Shown: positions 9,236 through 18,652, counted from the stretch's first letter. The stretch: DNA of 64,000 nt from Burkholderia plantarii (GCF_001411805.1 NZ_CP007212.1:3906001-3970000), one strand, 5' to 3'. Notes: a model not told the origin generated them from the letters alone. Numbers and translations are program-made.

Positions 9236-12200
9236 TTACTTCGCCACCACCACCGGAATCCCGCGCAGCGTGCCGGCCCCCTTGATCGATTCGATCGCCC
9301 GCGCCACCGCCGCGCTGGTCGCCGCGCTCACGCCGGCGCGCAGCGCGAGCGGCGGCTCGGCGCGCTTCATCGCGGCCACGCTCGCCAGCTTCACGGGGCC
9401 GTAGCCGCGCACGCGCGCCGGCAGCGCCGCGAGCGCGGCCACCGCCTCCGCGTTGTGCGCGTCGATCACCGCGAACGCGCGCGTCATGGTGGCCTCGTAA
9501 TCGTCGGCGAGCGCGCGCTCCATGCGGCGCTCTTCAGTGCGGCCGAACGGATCGAGCGGCGTGCCGCGCAGCACGCGCAGGCGCGCCAGCACGCCGAACA
9601 CCGGCCACATCCAGCCGCCGAAGCGCTGCTTCTTCGGCCGCCCGCCGTCGTGCGCCTTCGCGGTGGCGGGCGGTGCCAGGTGGAAGCTCACGCGATAGTC
9701 GCGCCCGGCCACGCCGTCGAACTGCGCGGCCAGCGCCGCGCGGAACGTGCCGTCGCTGTACAGCCGCGCGACCTCGTATTCGTCCTTCACCGCGAGCAGC
9801 CGGTGGAACGTGGTGGCCACCGCCTCGGCCACGCGCGTGTCGCCGGTGGCGCGCGCCGCGTCCACCAGCGCGCGGTAGCGCGTGACGTAGCGCGGGCCGC
9901 CGTACGCGGCGAGGCGCTCGGCGCGATCCGCCACCAATGCGTCGAGCGAAAGCGGCGCCACCCCGGCCGCGGCCGGCGCCGCGTGGCTCGCGCGCCAGAG
10001 CGCCTCGAGCGCCGCCGGATCGCCCGCGGCCATGCGCCCGATCGCGAACGCGAGCCGGTTGGCCGTCACCGCCACCCCGTTCAGCTCGATCGCGCGCATC
10101 AGCGCCGCGTGCGAGACCGGCACCAGCCCCTGCTGCCACGCGAAGCCGAGCATCAGGATGTTCGCGCCGATGGTGTCGCCGAGGAACTTCGCGGCCAGCG
10201 CCTGCGCGTCGCAATCGGTCACGAACGCGTCGCCGGCCGCGTGGCGCATCTTGTCGAGCAGCGCGTCGGCATGCAGGCTCGCGTCCGGATCGCGCACGAA
10301 CGACGCGTTCGGAATCCGATGCGTGTTGACCACCACGCGCGTGCGGGCGTGGCGCACCGTCTGCAGCGCGTCGGCGCTCGCGCCCACCACCATGTCGCAG
10401 GCGAGCAGCACGTCGGCCTGCTGCGTGTCGATGCGCACCTGGTTCAGCCATTCGTCGCGCGCGGCGATCCGCACATACGAAAGCACCGCGCCGCCCTTCT
10501 GCGCGAAGCCCATGAAATCGAGCACCGACGCGCTGTGGCCTTCCAGGTGCGCGGCCATGCTGATCAGCGCGCCCACCGTGACCACGCCGGTGCCGCCCAC
10601 GCCCGTCACGAGCAGGTCGTAGGGCGCCGCGTCGAGCCGCGCGGCCGGCGCCGGCAGCGCCTCCACGCGCGCGGCCAGCGCGGCCTCGTCGAACGCGAAG
10701 CCGGCCGCCTTCCTCAGCGCCGCGCCCTCCACCGTCACGAAGCTCGGGCAGAAGCCGTTCACGCACGAGTAGTCCTTGTTGCACGACGACTGGTCGATGC
10801 GGCGCTTGCGGCCCAGCTCGGTCTCGACCGGTTCCACCGACAGGCAGTTCGACTGCACGCCGCAATCGCCGCAGCCCTCGCAGACAGCCTCGTTGATGAA
10901 CGCGCGCTTCGGCGGGTCGGGATACTCGCCCTTCTTGCGGCGGCGCCGCTTCTCGGCCGCGCAGGTCTGGTCGTAGATCAGCACCGTCACGCCGTCGGTG
11001 TCGCGCAGCTCGCGCTGCACGGCGTCGAGCTCGTCGCGATGATGGAAGGTGGTGCCCTTCGGGAACTGGTCGCGATGGCCGTCGTACTTCTGCGGCTCGT
11101 CGGACACCACCACGAAGCGCGACACGCCCTCGGCCTCCACCTGCCGCGCGATCTGCGGCACCGACAGGCTGCCGTCCACCGGCTGGCCGCCCGTCATCGC
11201 CACCGCGTCGTTGTAGAGGATCTTGTAGGTCAGCGTCGCGCGCGCGGCCACCGCCTGGCGGATCGCGAGGATGCCCGAGTGGAAGTAGGTGCCGTCGCCG
11301 AGGTTCTGGAACACGTGGCGCGTGTTGGTGAACATCGCGTGCGCGGCCCAGTCCACGCCCTCGCCGCCCATCTGGATCAGGCCGGTGGTGTCGCGCTCCA
11401 TCCACGAGGCCATGAAGTGGCAGCCGATCCCGGCCTGCGCGACCGAGCCCTCGGGCACCTTGGTCGAGGTGTTGTGCGGGCAGCCCGAGCAGAAATACGG
11501 CGTGCGCCGGACCGCGTCGGCCGCGTTGGAGAGGATCTCCGGCGCGATCAGCTCGACCACGCGCTCGCGCCGGTCCAGCGCCGGGCGGTGACGCGCGAGC
11601 CAGGCCGCGAACACCGGCAGCACGCGCGACGGGCGCAGTTCGCCGAGCGCCGACAGCAGCGGCGCGCCGTGCTCGTCATGCTTGCCGAACACGCGCGGCC
11701 GCGCGCCCTCGGTGCGGTTGTAGAGATGGTCCTTGATCTGCTGCTCGATCACCGGCCCCTTCTCCTCGATCACGAGCACCTCGTCCAGGCCCTCGACGAA
11801 CGTGTCGAGACGCGTGGTCTCGAGCGGGAACGACAGGCCCACCTTGTAGATCCGCACGCCGGCCGCGTCGAGATCGGCCACCGTCAGGTCGAGCCGGCGC
11901 AGCGCCTCCATCAGGTCGAGATGGGCCTTGCCGCAGGTCACGATGCCGATGTTCGCGTGCCGGCTGCGCGCGATCCAGCGGTCGATGCTGTTGGCGCGCG
12001 CGAAGTGGCGCACCGCGTCGAGCTTGGCCGCGAGCCGCGCCTCGATGGTCAGGCTCGGCAGGTCGGGCCAGCGGTTGTGCAGGCCGCCCGCCGGCGCGAC
12101 GAAGCCTTCCGGCGCGGGCCAGTCGGTGGCGAGCGCGTCGAGGTCGACGGTCGAGCCCGATTCCACCGTCTCCGAGATCGCCTTGAAGCCGACCCAGGCG

Positions 12201-12811
12201 CCCGAGAAGCGCGACAGCGCCCAGCCGTACAGGCCGAATTCGAGCATGTCGGCGATGTTCGACGGATTCACGATCGGCATCTGCCAGCCGATCATCGAGA
12301 AGTCGCTCTGATGCGGCATCGACGACGACACGCAGCCGTGATCGTCGCCGGCCACCACCAGCACGCCGCCGTGTTCCGACGCGCCGTAGGCGTTGCCGTG
12401 CTTGAGCGCGTCGGCCGCGCGATCGACGCCCGGCCCCTTGCCGTACCACATCGCGAACACGCCCTGGACGGTGCGCTCGGGGTCCGCCTCCACGCGCTGC
12501 GTGCCGAGCACCGCGGTGCCGCCCAGTTCCTCGTTGATGGCGGGCAGGAAGCGCACGCGGCTCGCGTCGAGCAGTTTCTTCGCCTTCCACATCTGCTGGT
12601 CGACCATGCCGAGCGGCGAGCCGCGATAGCCGCTGACGAAGCCGGCCGAATCGACGCCGCGCGCCGCGTCGAGCGCGCGCTGCATCAGCAGCAGGCGTAC
12701 CAGCGCCTGGGTGCCGGTCAGGAACACGCGGCCGCGCGTGGCGGTGAGGTTGTCGGTGAGGCGGTAGTCGGCCAGCGGCGGGGAGCCGTCGATCGGCAGG
12801 CGGGCGGTCAT
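9236..12811 (-). CDS. Indolepyruvate ferredoxin oxidoreductase, fused alpha-beta-gamma
   Basis: This 1191-residue fused 2-ketoacid oxidoreductase is predicted to decarboxylate indolepyruvate and other aryl pyruvates oxidatively to acyl-CoA in amino-acid breakdown, using TPP and Fe-S clusters. The start at 12811 follows GGAGA. An ATG 21 nt upstream is possible. Layout: N-terminal pyrimidine-binding domain (SGYRGSPLG, EELGGTAVLGTQ), a cysteine motif near residue 440 (CSGCPHNT), TPP-binding GDGTYFHSG, an iron-sulfur segment near residue 640 (CEGCGDC) and the gamma domain from about 735 (GVGGTGVV). Fused enzymes of this length are usual in proteobacteria. Confidence 0.93.
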   Translation of the reverse strand: MTARLPIDGSPPLADYRLTDNLTATRGRVFLTGTQALVRLLLMQRALDAARGVDSAGFVSGYRGSPLGMVDQQMWKAKKLLDASRVRFLPAINEELGGTAVLGTQRVEADPERTVQGVFAMWYGKGPGVDRAADALKHGNAYGASEHGGVLVVAGDDHGCVSSSMPHQSDFSMIGWQMPIVNPSNIADMLEFGLYGWALSRFSGAWVGFKAISETVESGSTVDLDALATDWPAPEGFVAPAGGLHNRWPDLPSLTIEARLAAKLDAVRHFARANSIDRWIARSRHANIGIVTCGKAHLDLMEALRRLDLTVADLDAAGVRIYKVGLSFPLETTRLDTFVEGLDEVLVIEEKGPVIEQQIKDHLYNRTEGARPRVFGKHDEHGAPLLSALGELRPSRVLPVFAAWLARHRPALDRRERVVELIAPEILSNAADAVRRTPYFCSGCPHNTSTKVPEGSVAQAGIGCHFMASWMERDTTGLIQMGGEGVDWAAHAMFTNTRHVFQNLGDGTYFHSGILAIRQAVAARATLTYKILYNDAVAMTGGQPVDGSLSVPQIARQVEAEGVSRFVVVSDEPQKYDGHRDQFPKGTTFHHRDELDAVQRELRDTDGVTVLIYDQTCAAEKRRRRKKGEYPDPPKRAFINEAVCEGCGDCGVQSNCLSVEPVETELGRKRRIDQSSCNKDYSCVNGFCPSFVTVEGAALRKAAGFAFDEAALAARVEALPAPAARLDAAPYDLLVTGVGGTGVVTVGALISMAAHLEGHSASVLDFMGFAQKGGAVLSYVRIAARDEWLNQVRIDTQQADVLLACDMVVGASADALQTVRHARTRVVVNTHRIPNASFVRDPDASLHADALLDKMRHAAGDAFVTDCDAQALAAKFLGDTIGANILMLGFAWQQGLVPVSHAALMRAIELNGVAVTANRLAFAIGRMAAGDPAALEALWRASHAAPAAAGVAPLSLDALVADRAERLAAYGGPRYVTRYRALVDAARATGDTRVAEAVATTFHRLLAVKDEYEVARLYSDGTFRAALAAQFDGVAGRDYRVSFHLAPPATAKAHDGGRPKKQRFGGWMWPVFGVLARLRVLRGTPLDPFGRTEERRMERALADDYEATMTRAFAVIDAHNAEAVAALAALPARVRGYGPVKLASVAAMKRAEPPLALRAGVSAATSAAVARAIESIKGAGTLRGIPVVVAK

Positions 12812-13217
12812 GGGCGTGTCTCCGGGGCGCATCGGGGTCGGGGGTTCGAGTCGAAATCGCGAGCCGCGTGGCAGTGCGGCTGTTTGACGCTTTGTGTGAT
12901 GCTATTTTTCGCCCGATGGCGGAGTGGAATTTTTCTGTTCCCGCCGCGAAGCCCGGGTTCGGAGAAGATTTCCAATGTTTTGCGGGCTTCATGAGGAGGA
13001 TTTTGCTCGCGGCGCCGCTGGGGCGTCGGTGCGGCGTCGGCGGCGGGCCGGGCGGCGAACGCGGATTCATTTTGTTGTCGGAGCCGACGCGGCCCGCCAT
13101 CGAAGGCCCTCGGCAACGCGGCGCGGCACTGGCGTGCATCATCAGGCGCATCGCGCCTCGCCGTCCGGACTCGCCGCCCCGGCACGACGTTCACGTCCCG
13201 GCCGTTTCCATTCGCAC
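12812..13217. other. Intergenic region upstream of the indolepyruvate oxidoreductase gene
   Basis: No convincing gene is present. The stretch must contain the promoter of the minus-strand oxidoreductase gene. A locally AT-richer patch (about 12900-12940) is a candidate, but no clear -35/-10 pair could be assigned. Confidence 0.5.
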
Positions 13218-13242
13218 AAAAAAAGGGGCGCCGCGGCGCCCC
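13218..13242 (-). terminator. Rho-independent terminator of the sulfate-binding protein gene
   Basis: The perfect inverted repeat GGGGCGCCGCGGCGCCCC (13225-13242) is followed on the minus strand by seven T residues (13224-13218). It lies 32 nt past the stop of the minus-strand sbp-like gene. Confidence 0.85.
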
Positions 13243-13274
13243 TGTTTCCCTGCTCGGCCCGGAACCGGGCGCGG

Positions 13275-14294
13275 CTACTTCCGGTCGACGATGATCCTGT
13301 CGAACGTGCCGCCGTCCGCGAAATGCGTCTTCTGCACGTTGTCCCAGTTGCCGAACACCTGCTCGACGCTGAACGTCTTCAGCGGCTTGAACTCCGCCGC
13401 GTGCTGCTTCAGCACCGCCGCATCGCGCGGCCGCAGATGATGCTTCGCGATGATCTCCTGCCCCGCCGGCGAATACAGATAGTCGAGGTAGGCCTGCGCG
13501 ACCTTGCGCGTGCCCTTCTTGTCGACCACCTTGTCGACCAGCGCCACCGGCGGCTCGGCCAGGATGCTGGTGGACGGGTACACGGCGTCGAACTGCTCGC
13601 CCGCGCCGCCGGTGTCCATCAACGCCACCTCGTTCTCGAACGTCACCAGCACGTCGCCGATGCCGCGCTGCGTGAACGTGGTGGTCGCGCCGCGCCCGCC
13701 CGCGTCGAGCACCGGCACGTTGCGGAAGATCGCCTTCTCGAAGTCGAGCGCCTGCTCGTCGCTCGCGCCCTTGAGCTTCTGGTAGCCCCACGCGGCCAGA
13801 TACGCGTAGCGGCCGTTGCCCGAGGTCTTCGGGTTCGCGATCACCACCTGCACGCCGGGCCGGGCGAGATCGCTCCAGTCGCGAATCTGCTTCGGATTGC
13901 CGTGGCGCACCAGGAACACCATCGTGGTGGAATACGGCGAGCTGTTGTCGGGCAGCCGCTTGCGCCAGTCCTTCGGCAGCAGCTGGCCGCGCTCGGCGAG
14001 CAGGTCGATGTCGTTCGGCTGGTTCATCGTCACCACGTCGGCCTGCAGGCCCTGCAGCACCGACAGCGCCTGCGCGCTCGACGCGCCGTGCGACTGGCGC
14101 ACCGAGACGGTCTCGCCGCTCTGCTGCTTCCACGCCGCCACGAAGCCCGCGTCGATGTCCTTGTAAAGTTCGCGCGTCACGTCGTATGACACGTTGAGCA
14201 GCGCGGTCTGCGCGTACACGGCCGGCGCGGCCGCGACGAGCGCCGCCGCCGTGCCCGCGATCAGCCAGCGGCCGATCCGTTGCGTCTGGTTCAT
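13275..14294 (-). CDS. sbp: Periplasmic sulfate-binding protein
   Basis: The protein has 339 residues with a Sec signal peptide, predicted cut after AVYA near residue 28. Family motifs are LLNVSYDVTRELYKD, VRQSHGASSAQA, VTMNQPNDIDLLAE, VFLVRHGNPKQIRDW, NPKTSGNGRYAYLAAWGY and FENEVALM. It binds sulfate (or thiosulfate) for an ABC importer of the CysTWA type. No permease or ATPase gene is adjacent, so it is a solitary binding-protein gene. AGGGGA precedes the start. A strong terminator follows. Confidence 0.93.
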   Translation of the reverse strand: MNQTQRIGRWLIAGTAAALVAAAPAVYAQTALLNVSYDVTRELYKDIDAGFVAAWKQQSGETVSVRQSHGASSAQALSVLQGLQADVVTMNQPNDIDLLAERGQLLPKDWRKRLPDNSSPYSTTMVFLVRHGNPKQIRDWSDLARPGVQVVIANPKTSGNGRYAYLAAWGYQKLKGASDEQALDFEKAIFRNVPVLDAGGRGATTTFTQRGIGDVLVTFENEVALMDTGGAGEQFDAVYPSTSILAEPPVALVDKVVDKKGTRKVAQAYLDYLYSPAGQEIIAKHHLRPRDAAVLKQHAAEFKPLKTFSVEQVFGNWDNVQKTHFADGGTFDRIIVDRK

Positions 14295-14948
14295 CGAATC
14301 CCCTGTGTGGTCCCTGGGTGTCAGGTATTGGTAAGCGGCGATTGTAGCGAGCGCGGCGCGGCCCCCCTACGATTCAATCGTGTTGAGATCACAACCAAAA
14401 GTCATTTGCCGCGCGGGCCGTGCCCATCCGGCCCGGGATGCCGCCCGCGCCGCCGTCCTTGATCGCCGCTCGCGCCGGCATTTTTTCTCACTAATTGAAA
14501 TCGCGCCGGCCTTTTCATTTCGATTCCGCCAAACGTTTGACAACGGGTTTCCCGCCATGCTCATATCGATTCGAGCTTAATCGACCGATAAGCCGATTAA
14601 TCGATTGGTTTTATTTCGGCTATCAATTGTTCGGGTCGTTACGCATCGACGACCGGCCATGGGCCCACCGCGAACCGGCGCATCCGCACCGGGCCGGCCG
14701 GGCCTGTCCGCGGCGCATCCCCGGGGCCCGCATCACGGGGCTCGAGGCTTGTCCCGCCTGCCTTTCCGGCCGGCGCGGGGCGAGCCGCGAAGGGCATCGC
14801 GCCAGGCCGCCTCGTCGATCCGGTGCAGGGGCGCGCCGCTCGTTCCGCCGCCACGTTTTCATGGAACAGCGGCAACGCAAGGGCATGGCCGCGACGGGAC
14901 ATTTCAATCGATTCCCGCTGCGGCCAAATAAAACTTGGAGAAAAAGAA
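14295..14948. other. Divergent intergenic region with AT-rich islands between sbp and the glucanase gene
   Basis: No gene is supported. Two AT-rich patches (about 14480-14530 and 14570-14640) contrast with the GC-rich surroundings. The second contains the perfect palindrome CGATTAATCG (about 14593-14602) and several further CGAT/ATCG elements. On the sbp side TACAAT (minus strand, 14346-14341) could serve as a -10 element. TTCG tetranucleotides are present, but none is spaced as in an hrp_II box. Confidence 0.5.
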
Positions 14949-16181
14949 ATGAAACAAAGGCAATCCCGATCGCTGGCCGCCATATCGGTAAAGGTTTTCG
15001 CCTCGGCAATCCTGATCGGCGTGAATGCCGGCGCCCATGCGGCGTCGAACGCGCCGGCGGCAGCGGCGGCGTTCCCGGCCTCGGGCACCACCCTCAACCT
15101 CGTCAACGGCACCAACGGCACCTACGCCGACAGTCAGGTGTACTGGACGCTGGTGGGCATGGACCCGGCGAACAACAACCGCTACGTCCACGTCAACTGC
15201 GCGGGCGCGCTGGTGCCGATGAGCGCCGCCGACGATTCGCAGCAGACCAAGAACGGCGTCGGCTACGCGAACTATTCGAACGCGCTGTCGCAGTGCAAGT
15301 CCGTCACGATCCCGGCGATCACCTCGGCGCGGCTCTACCTGACGGTGGGCAGCACGCTGTACATGCAGGCGGTGGGCAATCCCGTCACCGGCTACACCGG
15401 CCCGAACATCGAGAACCCGTCCGATCCGAACATCGACGTGACGTTCGACTTCATCGAGTTCGACACGGACGCCGCGAACTTCTTCGGCAACACCACGCGC
15501 GTCGACCAGTTCGGCTTCCCGGTCAAGCTGCGCCTGCAGGGCCAGGGCGGCTACGACCAGACGGTCGGTGAAACCGAAACGCGCGCGGCGCTGTTCCAGG
15601 CATACCAGCAGCAGGTGCCGACGCAGTTCCAGGGCCTCGCGCAGGCGCCGTACCGGATCGTCGCGCCCGCGCACGGCAGCTTCAAGCCGGGCGGCGCCAA
15701 CGCGACCTATCTCGACAGCTACATCCAGTCGATCTGGAATCTCTACAGCACCCAGACGCTCACCTTCACCGACGCGCAGGGCACCTTCACGGGCCACGTC
15801 GTGAACGGCCAGTTCCAGTTCACCGACGGCCAGGGCACGTACTACATCAACCGCATGCCGACCACCTCGGAAGTGCTGCTCGGCAACGGCCCGCTCAACG
15901 ACGCGACCAACGCGGCGCCGGGCGTGCCCACCGCCAAGCAGTTGCAGATCCAGGCGCAGCTCTGCGCGGCGCTGAACCGGCACGTGGCCGAAAATCCCGC
16001 GCTCTGGAGCAGCGCGAGCTCGTTCTACGCGTCGCAGCCGACCAATTCGTATTCGAAGTTCTGGCATGCGCACGCGATCAACAACCTCACCTACGGATTC
16101 TCCTACGATGACGTGAGCGGATTCAGCTCGTCGCTGGTGGGCACCAATCCGACCATCGCGACGATCACGGTGGGCTGGTAA
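14949..16181 (+). CDS. Secreted glycoside hydrolase family 64 (beta-1,3-glucanase)
   Basis: The protein has 410 residues from the ATG at 14949, preceded by GGAGAAA. A Sec signal peptide ends near residue 31 (NAGAHA/ASN). GH64-type features are ARLYLTVGS, DFIEFDTDAANFFGNTTRVD followed by QFGFPVKL, FKPGG and the C-terminal HAHAINNLTYGFSYDDVSG. GH64 enzymes release laminaripentaose from beta-1,3-glucan, so the likely target is fungal (or oomycete) cell wall outside the cell. The 650-bp regulatory region upstream suggests controlled expression. No accessory carbohydrate-binding module was seen. Confidence 0.85.
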   Translation: MKQRQSRSLAAISVKVFASAILIGVNAGAHAASNAPAAAAAFPASGTTLNLVNGTNGTYADSQVYWTLVGMDPANNNRYVHVNCAGALVPMSAADDSQQTKNGVGYANYSNALSQCKSVTIPAITSARLYLTVGSTLYMQAVGNPVTGYTGPNIENPSDPNIDVTFDFIEFDTDAANFFGNTTRVDQFGFPVKLRLQGQGGYDQTVGETETRAALFQAYQQQVPTQFQGLAQAPYRIVAPAHGSFKPGGANATYLDSYIQSIWNLYSTQTLTFTDAQGTFTGHVVNGQFQFTDGQGTYYINRMPTTSEVLLGNGPLNDATNAAPGVPTAKQLQIQAQLCAALNRHVAENPALWSSASSFYASQPTNSYSKFWHAHAINNLTYGFSYDDVSGFSSSLVGTNPTIATITVGW

Positions 16182-16201
16182 GTCCGGGCCGCGCGCCACG
16201 C

Positions 16202-16235
16202 GCACCGGCCGGGGAGCCCGCTCCCCGGCCGGTGC
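16202..16235. terminator. Long perfect GC hairpin after the glucanase gene
   Basis: GCACCGGCCGGGGAGC (16202-16217) and GCTCCCCGGCCGGTGC (16220-16235) form a perfect 16-bp stem, 20 nt after the glucanase stop. No T-run follows directly, so termination may be inefficient or Rho-assisted, or the stem may protect the mRNA 3' end. Confidence 0.5.
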
Positions 16236-16245
16236 CGATGCTAAG

Positions 16246-16395
16246 ATGCAGGCTCGTTTCAACCCGGTACCGATCATGTCGCCGCGCGCGCCGTTTCCGC
16301 ATTCGTACACGTCCGCCGCCGCTGCCGCCAGCAAGGCCGCGGGCGCCGCCGTGCGCGGGGCCGGTCTGAAACTGAAAAAACGACTTCTCGACTGA
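16246..16395 (+). CDS. Possible small basic protein (49 aa)
   Basis: An open frame runs from ATG 16246 (or ATG 16276, 39 residues) to TGA 16395. It encodes an alanine-rich peptide with a basic tail: SYTSAAAAASKAAGAAVRG, then GLKLKKRLLD. It starts directly after the glucanase hairpin. No good Shine-Dalgarno is seen for the first ATG. The amphipathic, lysine/arginine-rich C-terminus is coherent, but no family was recognised, and in GC-rich DNA a 49-codon frame may be chance. Confidence 0.3.
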   Translation: MQARFNPVPIMSPRAPFPHSYTSAAAAASKAAGAAVRGAGLKLKKRLLD

Positions 16396-16524
16396 CGGGG
16401 AGTCGCGTCCCGTCAGGCGAACAGCCGGACGGGAATCTCCGCGGGTCGCCCGACCCGCTCGCCAACCCGGTCCGGCATGCGCCGGCGGAACGTCCCTTCA
16501 TCCACGTTCCCTACCGAGGTTTGC

Positions 16525-17412
16525 ATGTCCATCGATTTTTCCGGTATCTGGCTTCCGATCATCACGCCGTTCGCGGGCGAGGCCGTCGATCACGACGCGC
16601 TCGCGCGTCTCGCGCGGCACTACGCGGCGGCCGGCATCGGCGGCTTCGTCGCCTGCGCGACGACGGGCGAGGGCGCGCTGCTCGACGCCGACGAGCAGGC
16701 CGCCGTGTTCGGCACGCTGCGCGCGGCGGCGCCGGGCATGCCGGTGGTGCTCGGCCTCACGCAGAGCGCGACGCAGGCCGCCGCGGCACGCGCGCGTGCG
16801 CTGGCCGCGCTCGCGCCCGCCGGCCTGCTGGCCACGCCGCCCGTCTACGTGCGGCCCTCGCAGGACGGCATCCGCCGCCACTTCGAGGCGATCGCGCAGG
16901 CGGCGGACCTGCCGGTGCTGGTCTACAACATCCCGTACCGCAGCGGCGTCAACGTCGAACTCGACACGCTGAAGGCGCTCGCCACCGACGCGCGGATCGC
17001 CGGCATCAAGGAGTGCGGCGGCTCGATCGACCGGATGCTGCGGCTCGTCCACGAAACGCCGCTGCGCGTGTTCTCGGGCGACGACAACCAGAATTTCGCG
17101 GCGCTCTGCGCGGGCGCGCACGGCGCGATCGCGAGTTCGGCGCATCTGCTGCCGGCGCTGCACGTGCGCGCGCGCGAACGGCTGCTGCGCGGCGACCTGG
17201 CCGGCGCGCGGCGCATCGCGGTGGCGCTGCAGCCGCTCGTGCGGCTGCTGTTCGAAGAGCCGAACCCGGCGCCCGTGAAGGCCGCGCTCGCGGCGGCCGG
17301 CTGGTGCGGGGACGGCCTGCGCCTGCCGTTCGTCCCGGCCGGCGAGGCACTGCGCGACCGCCTGCGATTCGTGCTCGACCGGTTCACGGACGAGGCGGTC
17401 GAGGCCCTTTGA
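16525..17412 (+). CDS. Dihydrodipicolinate synthase (DapA/NAL) family aldolase
   Basis: This TIM-barrel Schiff-base aldolase/lyase has 295 residues. The start at 16525 follows GAGG. The TTGE motif (ATTGEGALL), the catalytic tyrosine in LVYNIPYRSG and the Schiff-base lysine in IAGIKECGGS are all present, so catalysis is likely. The exact substrate cannot be read from sequence. It may be a paralogue of true DapA acting on a 2-keto acid, since no lysine-pathway genes are nearby. Confidence 0.85.
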   Translation: MSIDFSGIWLPIITPFAGEAVDHDALARLARHYAAAGIGGFVACATTGEGALLDADEQAAVFGTLRAAAPGMPVVLGLTQSATQAAAARARALAALAPAGLLATPPVYVRPSQDGIRRHFEAIAQAADLPVLVYNIPYRSGVNVELDTLKALATDARIAGIKECGGSIDRMLRLVHETPLRVFSGDDNQNFAALCAGAHGAIASSAHLLPALHVRARERLLRGDLAGARRIAVALQPLVRLLFEEPNPAPVKAALAAAGWCGDGLRLPFVPAGEALRDRLRFVLDRFTDEAVEAL

Positions 17413-17778
17413 GAAGGGGGGCGATGCGCGTTGGCTGCCTCGGCGCGGCGCGCACGCGGCGTACCAGCGAGCCGGGGCGGCCATCGTGAGGTGAGATCCG
17501 CCGGCGCATCGCGCGGGCATCTCGATGTGAAACGCGAAGCGCGCCGCCCGGCACGCAGGCCGCTCACCTCGCGGCCTTCCCATACGCACCGAACGCGATC
17601 GCCGTTCCGTTTCCCGCGGGCGCCCAGGCGGCCAGCGAACTTGGCGGCGCCTCGACCGCGCCGCCCACCGACAGCCGGACGGCCCGCATCGGTTCCCCGA
17701 CGGCGGTCGTGCCGGCCGCGCCGCGCACGAGCAGCACCAGCGGCAGCGACGGCGGCAACGGCAGGCCGTGCGTGCGCG
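17413..17778. other. Non-coding stretch preceding the MFS remnant
   Basis: No intact gene is seen. A minus-strand frame ending at 17564 reads protein-like for about 60 residues (VGEPMRAVRLSVGGA, SLAAWAPAGNGTAIAFGAYG), but it has no credible start or ribosome site. It may be a second gene remnant. Confidence 0.4.
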
Positions 17779-18110
17779 GCGCGGTGCGCCTCGAGATCGG
17801 GCCGTTCGTGCTGCTGGCGCTGGCGACGCCGGCCGCCGCGTCGCGCCCGCGGCCGTGCTGCTCGCGGCGGCCGGCATCGGCGTGTCGGCCTGGCACGGCG
17901 CGGCCTGTACGGAACTGGCCACGCTCGCCGGCGCCGCGCGCGCCGGCACCACGCTCGAGCCGGCGAACACGACGGTCCACGCCGGCTTTTTCCTCACCCC
18001 GCCGGCCATTCCCGCCCGGCTCGTGGGGCGAGGTCCGGCCCGCCTCGGCGGCCGGCGCGCTGCTCGCGTATCCGTCCGTGCTTTCGGCGCCCGCCGCGCG
18101 GGCTCGGGGC
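17779..18110 (+). pseudogene. Decayed C-terminal fragment of an MFS transporter
   Basis: Three short stretches in two alternating frames read as the last transmembrane helices of an MFS permease. They are AVRLEIGPFVLLALATPAA (17779-17838), then after a frame change AAVLLAAAGIGVSAWHGAA, ELATLAGAARAGTTL and HAGFFLTPPAIPARLVG (about 17843-18028), then SWGEVRPASAAGALLAYP (about 18021-18080) in the first frame again. The order and content match the end of this family, while the frameshifts and lack of an N-terminal half indicate a dead gene. Assignment rests on family memory, not a search. Confidence 0.5.
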
Positions 18111-18235
18111 GGCGCCGCGGCCACGCGCGGGGCTCGATCAACGATCGGCAACCGATCCGCCACGTTCATACGCGTGACGCGGCGCCGGGCGATACTGTCG
18201 CCCCGAGCCGACACCGCCCCGCAGGAGAACCTTCG

Positions 18236-18652
18236 ATGATCCGACTGGCCGCCGCCCCCTTGCTGTCGATCGCGCTGCTGCTCGGCGCGTGCGGCGACGA
18301 TTCGCATTCCGCGGCGGCGTCCGGCGCGGCGTCCGCGGTGCCGGCGAGCGGCGACGGCAGCGCGAGTGCGTTCAACGGCGGCGCTTCGGCGGCGTCCTCC
18401 GTCGCGGGCGCACCGGTGGCGGCGTCCGGCCAGCCGCCGCTCGCGCCGCCCGAGGTTCACTACCCGCCCACCGCCGAAGACGCTTCGGGCACCTCGCCGC
18501 CTCCGCCGGGCGGCCCCGGCGATCCGGGCACGGCGGTCCCGCTCGGGCCGAACGGCGCCCCGGCCGGCGCGACGGGCGACAACGGCGCGACGGGCGCGCC
18601 GCCGAGCCAGTTGCCGGGCTCGACGGGCGGTTCCGCGCGCACGCGCGGCTGA
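18236..18652 (+). CDS. Small Gly/Pro/Ala-rich lipoprotein
   Basis: The protein has 138 residues from the ATG at 18236, preceded by AGGAGA. The N-terminus is a lipoprotein signal with lipobox LGAC (cysteine 19) followed by GDDSHS. Aspartate at +3 after the cysteine does not give the classical +2 Asp inner-membrane retention signal, so outer-membrane location is possible. The mature part is low-complexity (Ala/Ser, then Gly/Pro, with collagen-like GPNGAPAGATGDNGATG). No family is recognised. Confidence 0.7.
   Translation: MIRLAAAPLLSIALLLGACGDDSHSAAASGAASAVPASGDGSASAFNGGASAASSVAGAPVAASGQPPLAPPEVHYPPTAEDASGTSPPPPGGPGDPGTAVPLGPNGAPAGATGDNGATGAPPSQLPGSTGGSARTRG

Noticed and set aside
9455..12994. 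1179-codon open frame on the plus strand opposite the indolepyruvate oxidoreductase gene
   Set aside because: It is a mirror of the real gene caused by high GC. The composition is Arg/His/Ala-biased with no motifs, and the minus-strand gene has complete family signatures.
14615..14633. TTCG pair upstream of the GH64 glucanase
   Set aside because: The spacer is 11 nt, so it is not an hrp_II box.
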